DNA from: an uncultured Eubacteriales bacterium
GTDB taxonomy: Bacteria; Bacillota; Clostridia; Oscillospirales; Oscillospiraceae
Assembly (NCBI GenBank): GCA_900319465.1
Contig: ONOL01000012.1
Span: forward strand, 1 to 41,475
Direction of reading: 5' to 3'
Length of the DNA: 41,475 bases
The translations under genes and the position numbers were made by a program. Positions 23,372 through 34,007 of this stretch are shown piece after piece; position 1 is the stretch's first letter, and the number at the start of each line of letters is the position of its first letter. The notes under the pieces were generated by a model. It worked only from the letters and a program-made list of their open reading frames with translations. It made no database searches and was not told the origin of the DNA.

Positions 23372-24388
23372 ATGAAGAAGATATTTGCTTTCGTGCTCGC
23401 GCTGTGCATGGTGTTTGCGCTGTGCGCCTGCGGCAATGCCGCCGCCCCCGCCGCGACCGAGGCGCCCGCCGCCGGCGACGCCCCCGCGGCCGTCTCCGCG
23501 AACCTGACCATGGGCACCGGCGGTGAGGCCGGCACCTACTACGCCTTTGGCGGCGTGCTGGGCAGCTACATCGGCCAGAAAACCGACGTGAGCATCAACG
23601 TCGTTTCTTCCGGCGGCAGCGCCGCGAACATCACCGGCATCGTCCTCGACGGCATCTACGATCTGGCCACCGTCCAGTCCGACGTTATGACCTACGCCTA
23701 CAACGGCACCAACTCCTTCGCCGAGGGCGGCGCCATGAACGGCTTCCGCGTCCTGGGCGGCCTCTACGCCGAGACCGTGCAGATCGTCACCTGCGATCCC
23801 AGCATCACCTCCGTCGCCGATCTGGCCGGCCGCTCCATCTGCGTGGGCGACGTCGGCTCCGGCACCTACTTCAACACCGTTGACATCCTGGCCGCCTACG
23901 GCCTGACCCTGGACGACGTCAACCCCGTTTACCAGTCCTTCAGCGACTCCACCGAGAGCCTTAAGGACGGCAAGATCGACGCCGCCGTCATCACCGCCGG
24001 CGCTCCCACCACCGCCGTTGTCGACCTGGCCACCTCCAACAACGTCTACCTCGTGTCTATCGACGACGAGCACATGACGAAGCTGCTGGCCGATTGCCCC
24101 TGGTACGCTTCCTACACCATCCCCGCCGGCACCTACAACGGCTTTGACTCCGACGCCGTCACCGTTACCGTGAAGGCCACGCTGGTCTGCCGCGCCGACC
24201 TGCCCGACGATGTGGCTTACACCATCGTCTCCAACATCTACAACAACGCGGCCGACATCACCGCGCTGCACGCGAAGGGCGCTGAGCTGTCCCTCGACTT
24301 TGCCACCGACGGCATCGCCGTTCCCTTTGCCAAGGGCGCCGCTCAGTTCTATGCCGAAAACGGCATCACCGTCGCCACGGTCGACTGA
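23372..24388 (+). CDS. TAXI-family TRAP transporter solute-binding lipoprotein
   Basis: 338 residues. The signal peptide ends in a lipobox ALCAC (Cys20), then an Ala/Pro linker. The mature part starts MGTGGEAGTYYAFGGVLGSYI, with SSGGSAANITGIVLDGIYDLATVQSD and LAGRSICVGDVGSGT, the typical TAXI pattern. Such proteins capture dicarboxylates, glutamate or related acids and hand them to the fused TRAP permease, encoded next. Strong AAGGAGG ribosome site. The substrate is unknown. Confidence 0.93.
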   Translation: MKKIFAFVLALCMVFALCACGNAAAPAATEAPAAGDAPAAVSANLTMGTGGEAGTYYAFGGVLGSYIGQKTDVSINVVSSGGSAANITGIVLDGIYDLATVQSDVMTYAYNGTNSFAEGGAMNGFRVLGGLYAETVQIVTCDPSITSVADLAGRSICVGDVGSGTYFNTVDILAAYGLTLDDVNPVYQSFSDSTESLKDGKIDAAVITAGAPTTAVVDLATSNNVYLVSIDDEHMTKLLADCPWYASYTIPAGTYNGFDSDAVTVTVKATLVCRADLPDDVAYTIVSNIYNNAADITALHAKGAELSLDFATDGIAVPFAKGAAQFYAENGITVATVD

Positions 24389-24412
24389 TCGGTCGGAACC
24401 ATCCTGAATCGA

Positions 24413-24444
24413 ACGGAGTGCCGCTCTCCGGAGCGGCACTCCGT
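24413..24444 (+). terminator. Intercistronic hairpin between binding protein and permease
   Basis: ACGGAGTGCCGCT pairs with AGCGGCACTCCGT (13 bp) over six bases, followed by TTTCCC. Only a weak T-run, so partial termination or 3'-end protection is likely. This would give more binding protein than permease, a common need in such operons. Confidence 0.65.
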
Positions 24445-24527
24445 TTCCCGATCTCCTTCCCGATCTCCCCGTGCCCGCGCGCCCTTTTTCCCATCATCTC
24501 AAAAAATCATCACCCGGAGGAAAGCCC

Positions 24528-26651
24528 ATGGCAACCAAGAACAAGAAACAGAAGCTGCACACCGCTCCCGCCGCGGCAGGCGAGCATGACTTCGATCAGG
24601 CCGCGATGGATGAGGTCATGAAAAAATATGACCGTGAGTCCAACACCCGCATCTGGGAGGGCTGGCAGAAATGGGCCGTTTTCGGCGTCATGGCGCTCTA
24701 CTCCCTGTTCGTGATCTACGTCACGCTCTTTGCGACCTGGCTGGATCTGATCCGCTATCCGTCCTTTATCGGCGGCATCCTGCTGGTCGGCTATCTGACC
24801 TACCCCGTCAAAAAGGGCGTGCAGCGCGTCAACCACATCCCCTGGTTTGACTGGATCCTCATGCTCGCAGGGGCGGCGGCCTTCTTCTATGTGGTCGTCA
24901 ACGCCCACAGCCTGACCGTCCGCCTGGGCATGTCCCAGATCCGGCCCTATGAGGTCGCCATCGGCATCGTGGGCATCTTCTCGCTGCTGGAGCTCTGCCG
25001 CCGGGCGGTGGGCATCCCCATCCTCTGCGTCGCGGGCGTTTTCATCGGCTACGCCCTGTATTATTATGCCTTCATCAAGCATCTGACCGTCTACAACACC
25101 GTGCGAAATGTCGCGATCTCGCTCTTCTACAAGGTGCAGGGCGGCGGCATCCTCGGCACGCCCGTACAGGTCTGCGCGAAGTTCATCCTCGTGTTCATCA
25201 TCTTCGGCGCGTTCCTGGAGCGCACCGGCATCGCCCAGTTCTTTATCGACCTGGCCAACTCTCTGGTCGGCCGTTTCTCCGGCGGGCCCGCGAAGGTGGC
25301 GGTCATCTCCTCCGCGCTCTGCGGCATGGTGTCCGGCTCCTCGGTCGGCAACACCGTGACCACCGGCTCGGTCACGATCCCGATGATGAAAAAGACCGGC
25401 TACAAAGCCGAGTTCGCCGGCGCCGTCGAGGCCGCGGCCTCCACCGGCGGCCAGATCATGCCTCCCATCATGGGCGCAGCGGCCTTTCTGATGGCCGAGT
25501 ACGTGGGCGTTCCCTACTCGAACGTCATCATGCGCGCCGTCCTGCCCGCGATTTTGTACTTCACGGGCATCTTCATCGCCGTCCATCTTGAGGCGAAGAA
25601 GCTCGGCCTGCAGGGCATCAGCCCGGAGCTGCTGCCCGTCTTTTCGAAGCTCATCGGCCGCAGCTACCTGCTCCTGCCCCTCGTGATCCTCGTGTATCTC
25701 GTCTCCTCGGGCAGCAACACCATGGCCTTCGCGGCCGCCATCGCGATCCTTTTCGCCGTGCAGGTCGCAAACGCCCACAAGGAGCCGGTCATCAGCGTGA
25801 TCGGCATCGCGGCGCTGCTGTGCTATCTGTTCATCGAGCTGCCCGGCTGGGTGAAGCTCCCGCTGCTGCTCGTGGCGATCGTCTGCGCGGTCACCTGTAT
25901 GTTCAAGAAGGACGCCGTCATGACGCCCGGCGTGTTCTTCGACGCGCTGGCAAACGGCGCCAAGAGCTCCATCTCCGTGGCGGCCGCCTGCGGTGTGGCC
26001 GGCATCATCGGCGGCTGCATCACGGTGACGGGTCTCGCCTCCCAGATCATCACGGCCATCATCACCCTCTCCCACGGCTCGGTGCTGATCGCGCTGTTCT
26101 TCACGATGCTCTGCTGCATCGTGCTGGGCATGGGCGTGCCCACGACCGCCAACTACTGCATCATGGCCTCCACCTGCGCGCCGATCCTGATCCAGCTCGG
26201 CATCCCGGTGATCGCGGCGCACTTCTTCGTGTTCTACTTCGGCATCGTCGCCGACATCACGCCGCCTGTGGCGCTGGCCGCCTACGCAGGCTCTGCCATC
26301 GCCAAGGCGCCGCCGATGAAGACCGCCTTCAACGCCTCGAAGCTCGCCATCGGCGCCTTCGTGGTGCCTTATATCTTCGCCCTGAACCCCGCCATGCTCC
26401 TGATCGACACCACGCCCTTCCAGGTCGTGATTGTCGTGGTCACCTCCATCGTGGGCATCTTCGGCGTGGCGGCCGCGCTCAACGGCTTCCTCCGGCGCCC
26501 GCTGCACCCGCTGCTGCGCGTGGTGATCGGTCTGGGCGGCCTGCTGATGATGGACCCCAGCACCCTCACCGACGTGGTCGGCGTGGTCATGCTGGCCGCC
26601 GTCCTCGTGTTCCAGGCCGTCGGCGCCAACAAGGCAGCCGCGCAGGAATAA
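24528..26651 (+). CDS. TRAP transporter permease, 4TM/12TM fusion
   Basis: 707 residues, very hydrophobic. The first third (after a cytoplasmic Lys-rich N-terminus) carries the small DctQ-like helices; the remainder is the DctM-like domain, with GMVSGSSVGNTVTTGSVTIP and VEAAASTGGQIMPPIMGAAA, the hallmark of TAXI-linked TRAP permeases, and a second half with LGMGVPTTANYCIMA. It imports its substrate with sodium. ATG 24528 follows CGGAGG. Partner of the upstream TAXI protein. Confidence 0.94.
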   Translation: MATKNKKQKLHTAPAAAGEHDFDQAAMDEVMKKYDRESNTRIWEGWQKWAVFGVMALYSLFVIYVTLFATWLDLIRYPSFIGGILLVGYLTYPVKKGVQRVNHIPWFDWILMLAGAAAFFYVVVNAHSLTVRLGMSQIRPYEVAIGIVGIFSLLELCRRAVGIPILCVAGVFIGYALYYYAFIKHLTVYNTVRNVAISLFYKVQGGGILGTPVQVCAKFILVFIIFGAFLERTGIAQFFIDLANSLVGRFSGGPAKVAVISSALCGMVSGSSVGNTVTTGSVTIPMMKKTGYKAEFAGAVEAAASTGGQIMPPIMGAAAFLMAEYVGVPYSNVIMRAVLPAILYFTGIFIAVHLEAKKLGLQGISPELLPVFSKLIGRSYLLLPLVILVYLVSSGSNTMAFAAAIAILFAVQVANAHKEPVISVIGIAALLCYLFIELPGWVKLPLLLVAIVCAVTCMFKKDAVMTPGVFFDALANGAKSSISVAAACGVAGIIGGCITVTGLASQIITAIITLSHGSVLIALFFTMLCCIVLGMGVPTTANYCIMASTCAPILIQLGIPVIAAHFFVFYFGIVADITPPVALAAYAGSAIAKAPPMKTAFNASKLAIGAFVVPYIFALNPAMLLIDTTPFQVVIVVVTSIVGIFGVAAALNGFLRRPLHPLLRVVIGLGGLLMMDPSTLTDVVGVVMLAAVLVFQAVGANKAAAQE

Positions 26652-26723
26652 CTTCCCTTTCGTCCCCGGCCCCCGGAAAATGCCGTTTTCCCGGAGCCGG
26701 GGCGAATGCTTTCTCTCTCCCCC

Positions 26724-26752
26724 TTGACGCTTCCGCTGTTTCCTGTTACATT
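26724..26752 (+). promoter_or_regulatory. Promoter of secreted repeat protein
   Basis: TTGACG (26724-26729), 17-nt spacer, TACATT (26747-26752) with extended -10 TGT. Confidence 0.6.
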
Positions 26753-26802
26753 GGAAGCGGTACCCGGAACGACGCTATGTGCGATATCAAAGGAGGTTTC
26801 CT

Positions 26803-27792
26803 ATGAAAAAATGGCTCTCTGTTCTTCTTGTTCTGCTTCTCCTGTGCTCCCTGTGCGGCGTGACCGCGATGGCGGAGGACGCGGAGGAGCTGCCCGGCGT
26901 TTTCGCCATGGTTAAAATGGTCAGCGACGAGGACGGGGACATGACCGATCAGCTCAAGGCGCTGGTCGCCCTCGGCATGGCACCCACGCTGACGATCGAA
27001 GAAGACGGCAGCGCCGAGCTGGATCTCTTCGGCGAGACCGAGACGATCAAGTTCGACTTTGACGCCGGCACCGTTGACGTCGGTAATGACGTCGTGGTCC
27101 CCTACACCTGGGAGGACGAGGTGTTGAGCTTCGGCGGCGACGGCATTCTCTTTGCCTTCAGCAAGAACGCCTCCGCGGATGTGGAAAAAGGCGTCGGCCC
27201 CTTCCGCTATTATACGCTGGCCGACATCACGGACGGCAGCGGCAAGAGCATCACGGATGAATTTGACGAGGAGTGGTTCGCCACCGTCACGCTCACGGTC
27301 TTTCAAGCGGGCGACGGCTATCTCGAGGACAGCGAAAGCCGGATCGACGTCGTCTTTGATTTTGAGAATATGACCCTGTCCGACGGAAGCGACAGCGACC
27401 CCATGCCCGTCTCGCAGGAGGATACGACGCTGTCGATCGCGATCGAGGAGGATGAGATCCTTGTGTTCGAGCAGGCCGATCCCGGCCGCGTCGGCCCCTA
27501 CGAGCTGGTCAGCTTCGGCGGTGAGGACGAGGAGACGCTCAACGAGCAGCTCGCGGTCCTCAAGGCCATGAGCATGCTGCCCACGCTGACGATCAAGGAG
27601 GACGACTCCGCCGTCATGAGCCTGATGGGGGAAGAGGTGCCGATGTCCTTCGACTTCGACAGCATGACCGTGACCTCCGAGGGGGACGAGGAGGCCGTCG
27701 AATTCAGCTATGAGTACGGCACGCTCTCCATCGGCAACGGCGACAACCTCATGATCTTCGCCCGCGTCATGCCGAAGGCGGACGCCGAATAA
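26803..27792 (+). CDS. Secreted protein with internal repeat, unknown function
   Basis: 329 residues. A signal peptide (MKKWLSVLLVLLLLCSLCGV, likely cleavage after AMA) leads to an acidic mature protein. It contains two related units, near residues 50-120 and 255-325: PTLTIEEDGSAELDLFGETE with FDFDAGTVDV in the first, PTLTIKEDDSAVMSLMGEEV with FDFDSMTVTSE in the second, each followed by a phrase like LSFGGDGILFAFSK or LSIGNGDNLMIFAR. A third, more diverged unit sits between. Similar lipocalin-like or DUF repeats are common in gut Firmicutes; function unknown. AAAGGAGG precedes the ATG. Confidence 0.75.
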   Translation: MKKWLSVLLVLLLLCSLCGVTAMAEDAEELPGVFAMVKMVSDEDGDMTDQLKALVALGMAPTLTIEEDGSAELDLFGETETIKFDFDAGTVDVGNDVVVPYTWEDEVLSFGGDGILFAFSKNASADVEKGVGPFRYYTLADITDGSGKSITDEFDEEWFATVTLTVFQAGDGYLEDSESRIDVVFDFENMTLSDGSDSDPMPVSQEDTTLSIAIEEDEILVFEQADPGRVGPYELVSFGGEDEETLNEQLAVLKAMSMLPTLTIKEDDSAVMSLMGEEVPMSFDFDSMTVTSEGDEEAVEFSYEYGTLSIGNGDNLMIFARVMPKADAE

Positions 27793-27830
27793 GGCACAGG
27801 CGCAAAGCCGAACGGCAGCAAAACATCACG

Positions 27831-27990
27831 CCCCCGGGCCTTTTGCCCGGGGCAAAAGGCCCGGGCCCGAAAAAGCCGGATACCCGCCGCCTTTTTCGGA
27901 CGGCGGGTGATCCAAACGCGAGGCGGGCCTTGCCCCCTCGCGCTCCCCCGCGGCTCTGTTTCCCTTCTTCGCCGCCCTTTTTTGACCGTC
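27831..27990. repeat. Dispersed structured repeat, copy 2
   Basis: A 14-bp hairpin (CCCGGGCCTTTTGC with GCAAAAGGCCCGGG) and a second imperfect hairpin (CCGAAAAAG...CTTTTTCGG) precede the 69-bp core 27895-27963, one base different from the core of copy 1 (14003-14071). The hairpins differ in sequence from those of copy 1 but stand in the same place, so the fold seems kept. It ends with CCCTTTTTTGAC. Located between converging genes, as is copy 1. Confidence 0.8.
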
Positions 27991-27993
27991 TCA

Positions 27994-28031
27994 GCAATAC
28001 GCCCCCGGGGAGCACCCCGGGGGCGTATTGC
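27994..28031. terminator. Long perfect hairpin before the methyltransferase 3' end
   Basis: GCAATACGCCCCCGGGG pairs with CCCCGGGGGCGTATTGC (17 bp) over AGCA. T-runs on both sides are weak. The stem shares AATACGCCCCC with the acpP terminator. Confidence 0.75.
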
Positions 28032-28053
28032 TTCTCTTCCGTTTCCCGTCCGT

Positions 28054-28767
28054 TTACCGGCGGTAAATGCGCCGCAGCTCCTCCGTCTCGTTTCCCGCGC
28101 CGTCGGTGAGCAGCAGGATCGGCTCCAGCTTCAGGCCGGGCCTTCCGCCCCGGCGCCCCTCGACCAGCACGAGATTCGGCGCGCTCCCCGGCCTGTGGCA
28201 GCAGAGGCGCAGCCGCTTGGGCTCGATCGCGTGCGCCGTCATGCACACCAGCAGCTCCGACAGGCGCTCCGGCCGGTACACCACGCACAGGCGCCCGCCC
28301 GTCGGCAGCAGGTAGGCCGCCGCCGCACACAGCTCGTCCAGCGAGCAGTCCGCCTCCTCCCGCGCCGAGGCCCTCTGCGGATCGGGCGCGCTCCGGCCGC
28401 TGCCCTTCGGGAAGTAGGGCGGATTCGAGACCGCAAGGTCAAAGCTCCCGGTCTGAAACAGCTCCCGCACCCGGCGAATATCCCCCTGCCGGATCTCGCC
28501 GCGCAGCGAAAGCCCGCAGCGCTCCAGATTCTCCCGGGCAAGAGCCGCTGCGGCCGCGTTCAGCTCCAGCCCCGTCATCCGCAGCGCCTCCGAGCCGAGC
28601 AGGAGGAGCAGGCTCAAAATCCCCGAGCCGCAGCCCAGGTCGATCCCTCTTTTCCCTTTTCCCGCGGCAAAATCCGCCAGGAGCACCGCGTCCGTCCCCA
28701 CGGGGGCCTGCGCCGTCTGCCGGATCTCCGGGCCGCCCGGCCAGAGCGCGAGCTTCTCCGTGTTCAT
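28054..28767 (-). CDS. tRNA1(Val) adenine-N6 methyltransferase-like protein
   Basis: 237 residues, class I SAM-dependent methyltransferase. Motif I is IDLGCGSGILSLLLL, and the adenine-N6 signature NPPY occurs in FDLAVSNPPYFPKGSG. The layout matches the TrmN6 (YfiC/YabB) group that methylates an adenine next to the anticodon of a tRNA. Its Ser/Arg-rich insert after NPPY is usual. ATG 28767 is used; GAGG lies about ten bases before it. It follows the ferredoxin gene after a terminator. Confidence 0.85.
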   Translation of the reverse strand: MNTEKLALWPGGPEIRQTAQAPVGTDAVLLADFAAGKGKRGIDLGCGSGILSLLLLLGSEALRMTGLELNAAAAALARENLERCGLSLRGEIRQGDIRRVRELFQTGSFDLAVSNPPYFPKGSGRSAPDPQRASAREEADCSLDELCAAAAYLLPTGGRLCVVYRPERLSELLVCMTAHAIEPKRLRLCCHRPGSAPNLVLVEGRRGGRPGLKLEPILLLTDGAGNETEELRRIYRR

Positions 28768-28801
28768 GTGTTAGATGCCTCTAATCTTCTGAAGAAGGAA
28801 A

Positions 28802-28818
28802 GAGCGGTCAAGCCGCTC
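28802..28818 (-). terminator. Terminator after ferredoxin gene
   Basis: GAGCGG/CCGCTC, 6 bp with a 5-base loop; on the minus strand a T/C-rich run follows. It may let part of the transcripts pass into the methyltransferase gene. Confidence 0.5.
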
Positions 28819-28833
28819 GTTCCGTTCGTGTGA

Positions 28834-29004
28834 TTACTCAACAACGATGGCCTCAGCAGGGCACTGGGCAGCGCAGGCGCCGCACTCCAGGCACTTGCCG
28901 GCGTCGATCTCGTAGTGCAGATCGCCCATGTCGATAGCCTCAGCGGGGCACTGCGCAGCGCAAGCACCGCAGGACAGGCACTCGTCGGTAATAACGTAAG
29001 CCAT
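28834..29004 (-). CDS. 2[4Fe-4S] ferredoxin
   Basis: 56 residues, starting MAYVITDECLSCGACAAQCP, with a second identical-type motif CLECGACAAQCP. Eight Cys in two C-x2-C-x2-C-x3-C-P sets bind two [4Fe-4S] clusters: a classical clostridial ferredoxin, electron carrier for pyruvate:ferredoxin oxidoreductase, hydrogenase and Rnf-type enzymes. TAGGAGGTAA precedes the ATG and its own promoter lies upstream, as expected for an abundant protein. Confidence 0.97.
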   Translation of the reverse strand: MAYVITDECLSCGACAAQCPAEAIDMGDLHYEIDAGKCLECGACAAQCPAEAIVVE

Positions 29005-29088
29005 GGTGTTACCTCCTATGTTATTTTTCAGTGCAATTCCCATTGTTAAAATAGGAAATCGCAGGCATTTCCAGCCCTTTTCGGATTC

Positions 29089-29116
29089 ATTGTAGCACAA
29101 GTTTCCGAAAAATCAA
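29089..29116 (-). promoter_or_regulatory. Ferredoxin promoter
   Basis: On the minus strand TTGATT (29111-29116), 16-nt spacer, TACAAT (29089-29094). The leader is about 75 bases. Confidence 0.7.
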
Positions 29117-29245
29117 TGATTATTTTTCCCTGCCTTTCTAAAGGCCGGGGAATCTGGCCATAATGACTTCTGAACGACGCGGATTTTCCGCATTCGGCAC
29201 GGGCCGGGCGGTAGAATAGACGCCGGGAAAGAAGGGATCTCGCAC

Positions 29246-31497
<2,252 letters not shown>

Positions 31498-31510
<13 letters not shown>

Positions 31511-31530
31511 CAAACCGTCACATCCTTTTT
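31498..31530. terminator. Bidirectional terminator overlapping the clpC-like stop
   Basis: AAAAAGGATGTGAC pairs with GTCACATCCTTTTT (14 bp); the stop codon TGA is in the left arm. It resembles the rplL terminator in sequence. The minus-strand lipoprotein gene ends just beyond. Confidence 0.9.
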
Positions 31531-31538
31531 CTTTCGTC

Positions 31539-32156
31539 TTATGCCGCCAGCTCGATCGTGCCGCTCGCGCTCACGATCTGCACCGAGGCCGGGTCGATAT
31601 AGAAGCCCGCCCAGACCTTGGACTCCGGCTGCACGGAGGCCCAGCCGTTGAAGAAGGCGTTGGCGTAGCCCACGCGGGCGTTGTAGTCGGTGCCGAAGGC
31701 GCTCTTGGGCAGGGCGCCCCGGTCAAAGACCGCGGTCTTGGTCGCGTGGTCGGCATAGAGCTTATCGTCCGTGTGCCGATAGGTGTAGTGCTCGGTGTCG
31801 ATCTCCAGCGTCTCCACGTAGATGTCGAAGGCCACGTCGAAGCGGACGCTGAAGCTCCCCTCCGTGTTCAGGTAAGGCAGGTATTCGTCCTTCAGCACCA
31901 CGCAGTAGTTCTGGCAGACCTGGGAAATGATCCCGGTGCTGGTCAGGATATAGAGCGGGATCTCGGCGATCTCAAAATACTGGTTCCAGTTGTCCGCGGT
32001 GATCTCATAGCTGCGGTAGCTGCGCTGCATCCGGACCGGCGTCACGGTCTCGATCGCTTCGGGGGCGGCCGCGATGGGCTCCTCCTGCTTTTTCCCGCAG
32101 GCGCAGAGCGACAGGCACAGCGCCAGACTCAGCAAAAGGGAAAGTATTCTTTTCAT
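31539..32156 (-). CDS. Putative lipoprotein, unknown function
   Basis: 205 residues. The signal peptide ends in lipobox SLCAC (Cys20), then a polar Glu/Ala/Pro linker and a mostly beta C-terminal domain (about residues 45-205). It includes SYEITADNWNQYFEI, a phrase found in several small lipoproteins of gut Clostridia. No function is known to me. ATG 32156 is preferred to an in-frame ATG at 32192, because the -10 box of the likely promoter overlaps the latter. The ribosome site (GGAG) is rather distant. Confidence 0.75.
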   Translation of the reverse strand: MKRILSLLLSLALCLSLCACGKKQEEPIAAAPEAIETVTPVRMQRSYRSYEITADNWNQYFEIAEIPLYILTSTGIISQVCQNYCVVLKDEYLPYLNTEGSFSVRFDVAFDIYVETLEIDTEHYTYRHTDDKLYADHATKTAVFDRGALPKSAFGTDYNARVGYANAFFNGWASVQPESKVWAGFYIDPASVQIVSASGTIELAA

Positions 32157-32190
32157 AACGGCAGATCGTTCTCCTGTTGTGATACCCGCC

Positions 32191-32219
32191 ATTATAGCGC
32201 CAAAACACGCGTTCGTCTA
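32191..32219 (-). promoter_or_regulatory. Promoter of lipoprotein gene
   Basis: On the minus strand TAGACG (32214-32219), 17-nt spacer, TATAAT (32191-32196). Confidence 0.6.
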
Positions 32220-32235
32220 CTCAAAAAACGAAAAC

Positions 32236-32757
32236 TCACGGCGCAAACCGCTTCCGGTACAGCTTCACCACGCCGCACTTCCAGCACAGCAGCAGCGCCA
32301 GCGCGGAGCCGACCGCCGTCTGCAGCACCTGGAAGGGGAATTTTGCCGCGGCGTAGGCCGGCGTGCTGTAGACAAAGGCGCGGCCGAGGGTGTATCCTGT
32401 AAAGGTAATGACCCAGCCGACGATCGCGCCCACGATCGAGGCGGGCACCGGGCGGTTCTTCATCCAGCGGTGGACGAACAGGGAGATCACGAGCGCCTGC
32501 AGCCCGTGCACCGCGAGGGAGACGAACATGGGCGTGGGGTAAAACAGCATGTCGCCGATGAAGGCGCCCACGCCGCCCACGAGGAAGGCGTACAAAGGCT
32601 CGAGCAGCACCGCGGCGGTGACGATGATGACGTCGTTCAAGTACATATGCCCGCCGGGAACCGGGACGGACAGCACACTCGTGCTCATGATGATGTTCAT
32701 GGCCATCAGCAGCGCGGTCACGGTGATCGTTTTTGTGGATTGCCGGCGTTCGTTCAT
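32236..32757 (-). CDS. ECF transporter S component, possibly vitamin B6-type
   Basis: 173 residues, about six membrane helices. The motif VPVPGGHMYLNDVIIVTAAVL and LVGGVGAFIGDMLFYPTPMFV mark an ECF substrate-capture subunit. The substrate is not clear from motifs. It is divergent from a MocR regulator; MocR/PdxR proteins sense pyridoxal phosphate and control B6 synthesis or uptake genes, so a B6 vitamer is the leading guess, by context only. A strong AAGGAGG lies before the ATG. Confidence 0.8.
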   Translation of the reverse strand: MNERRQSTKTITVTALLMAMNIIMSTSVLSVPVPGGHMYLNDVIIVTAAVLLEPLYAFLVGGVGAFIGDMLFYPTPMFVSLAVHGLQALVISLFVHRWMKNRPVPASIVGAIVGWVITFTGYTLGRAFVYSTPAYAAAKFPFQVLQTAVGSALALLLCWKCGVVKLYRKRFAP

Positions 32758-32770
32758 GGTACATGCCTCC

Positions 32771-32850
32771 TTGACAAGGGATCTGCGTTCAGTATAATAG
32801 ATAACTGACCCTATGTATATTGCCAGTTTGAAACTTTTTTATAAGACCAG
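32771..32850 (+). promoter_or_regulatory. Divergent control region with direct repeats
   Basis: A plus-strand promoter, TTGACA (32771-32776), 16-nt spacer, TATAAT (32793-32798), drives the MocR gene. Downstream are two direct repeats of TATA-N4-CCAG (32816-32826 and 32840-32850), 24 bases apart start to start, about two helical turns. MocR regulators usually bind such paired direct repeats. A weak minus-strand promoter for the ECF gene overlaps. Confidence 0.55.
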
Positions 32851-32870
32851 ATCACAGAGGAGGCGGGGAG

Positions 32871-33953
32871 ATGCCGTGGAACATCGACCGGGAAAAGGGC
32901 GCGGAGCACGCCTATCTGCAGCTCTATGAGCAGCTGCGCGCCGCGATCGTCTCCGGCGCGCTGCCGGCGGGACGCCGGCTCCCCTCCAAGCGCAGCCTCG
33001 CCGCGGAGACGGGGCTGAGCCTCATCACCGTGGAGCACGCGCTCGCGCTGCTCTGTGAAGAGGGCTATGCCGAGGCGAAGCCCCGCAGCGGCGTCTTTGC
33101 CGCCTTCGGCGGCGGCAGCGCCCCGCCCTCCCTGCGCCGGGCGGCGCTGGAGGACATGAGCGCGGGCGACGACGCTCCGGAGGACTTCCCCTTCTCGGTC
33201 TGGAGCCGCACGATGCGCGCCGTGCTTGCGGATTATGACCGGCGGGTGCTCTCCCGCTCGCCCAACTGCGGCTGCACGGAGCTGCGCGCGGCGCTCGCGG
33301 GCTATCTGGCACGCAGCCGCGGCCTCGCGGTTAAGCCGGAGCAGATCGTCGTCGGCGCAGGCGCGGAGTATCTCTACGGGCTGGTGGTGCAGCTTCTGGG
33401 GCGCGGCCGGCGCTACGCGCTGGAGGACCCCTGCTACGAGAAGATCCGCCGGGTCTACGAGGCAAACGGCGCGGTTTGCGAGGCGCTCCCCATGGGGGAG
33501 GACGGCATCGTGAGCGCGGCGCTCGCGCAGAGCGGCGCGGGCGTGCTGCACGTCACGCCCTTCCACAGCTACCCCAGCGGCGTCACCGCCCCGGCCGCCA
33601 AGCGCCACGAATACGCGCGCTGGGCGCGGGAGCGGGGGGCCTTTATCGTGGAGGACGACTACGACGCGGAGTTTGCCTCCCTGCGCCGCCAGATCGAAAC
33701 CATCTGCTCTCTCGCGCCGGAGCGGGTGCTGTACCTCAACACCTTCTCCAAGATCCTCGCGCCCTCGATGCGCACGGGCTTCCTCGTGCTGCCGGAGGCG
33801 CTGCTGACCCGCTATCAGGAGCGGCTGGGCTTCTGTTCCTGCACCGTGCCGGTCTTCGACCAGCTCGTGCTGGCGGAGTTTATCGCGCAGGGCCATCTCG
33901 AGCGCTATATCAACCGGAGGAAACGGGCGCTGCTGAAAAAGCAGAACGCCTGA
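32871..33953 (+). CDS. MocR/PdxR-type regulator, C-terminally shortened
   Basis: 360 residues. An N-terminal GntR winged helix (LPAGRRLPSKRSLAAETGLS, residues 31-50) is joined to a fold-type I aminotransferase domain with the cofactor-anchoring Asp in EDDYDAEF (261-268) and the pyridoxal-phosphate Lys294 in TFSKILAPSMRTGF. Family members are usually about 450-500 residues. This one stops shortly after HLERYINRRKRAL, so most of the small C-terminal subdomain is missing, and only 54 bases separate the stop from the next gene. GGAGGCGGGGAG precedes the ATG. Whether it is functional is open; the context suggests control of the ECF gene and of the aldolase operon. Confidence 0.88.
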   Translation: MPWNIDREKGAEHAYLQLYEQLRAAIVSGALPAGRRLPSKRSLAAETGLSLITVEHALALLCEEGYAEAKPRSGVFAAFGGGSAPPSLRRAALEDMSAGDDAPEDFPFSVWSRTMRAVLADYDRRVLSRSPNCGCTELRAALAGYLARSRGLAVKPEQIVVGAGAEYLYGLVVQLLGRGRRYALEDPCYEKIRRVYEANGAVCEALPMGEDGIVSAALAQSGAGVLHVTPFHSYPSGVTAPAAKRHEYARWARERGAFIVEDDYDAEFASLRRQIETICSLAPERVLYLNTFSKILAPSMRTGFLVLPEALLTRYQERLGFCSCTVPVFDQLVLAEFIAQGHLERYINRRKRALLKKQNA

Positions 33954-34007
33954 CAGGCACAGGGGCCTTCGCCCCGGAGGACGGCGCGGTCAGGAAAGGA
34001 GATCGAA

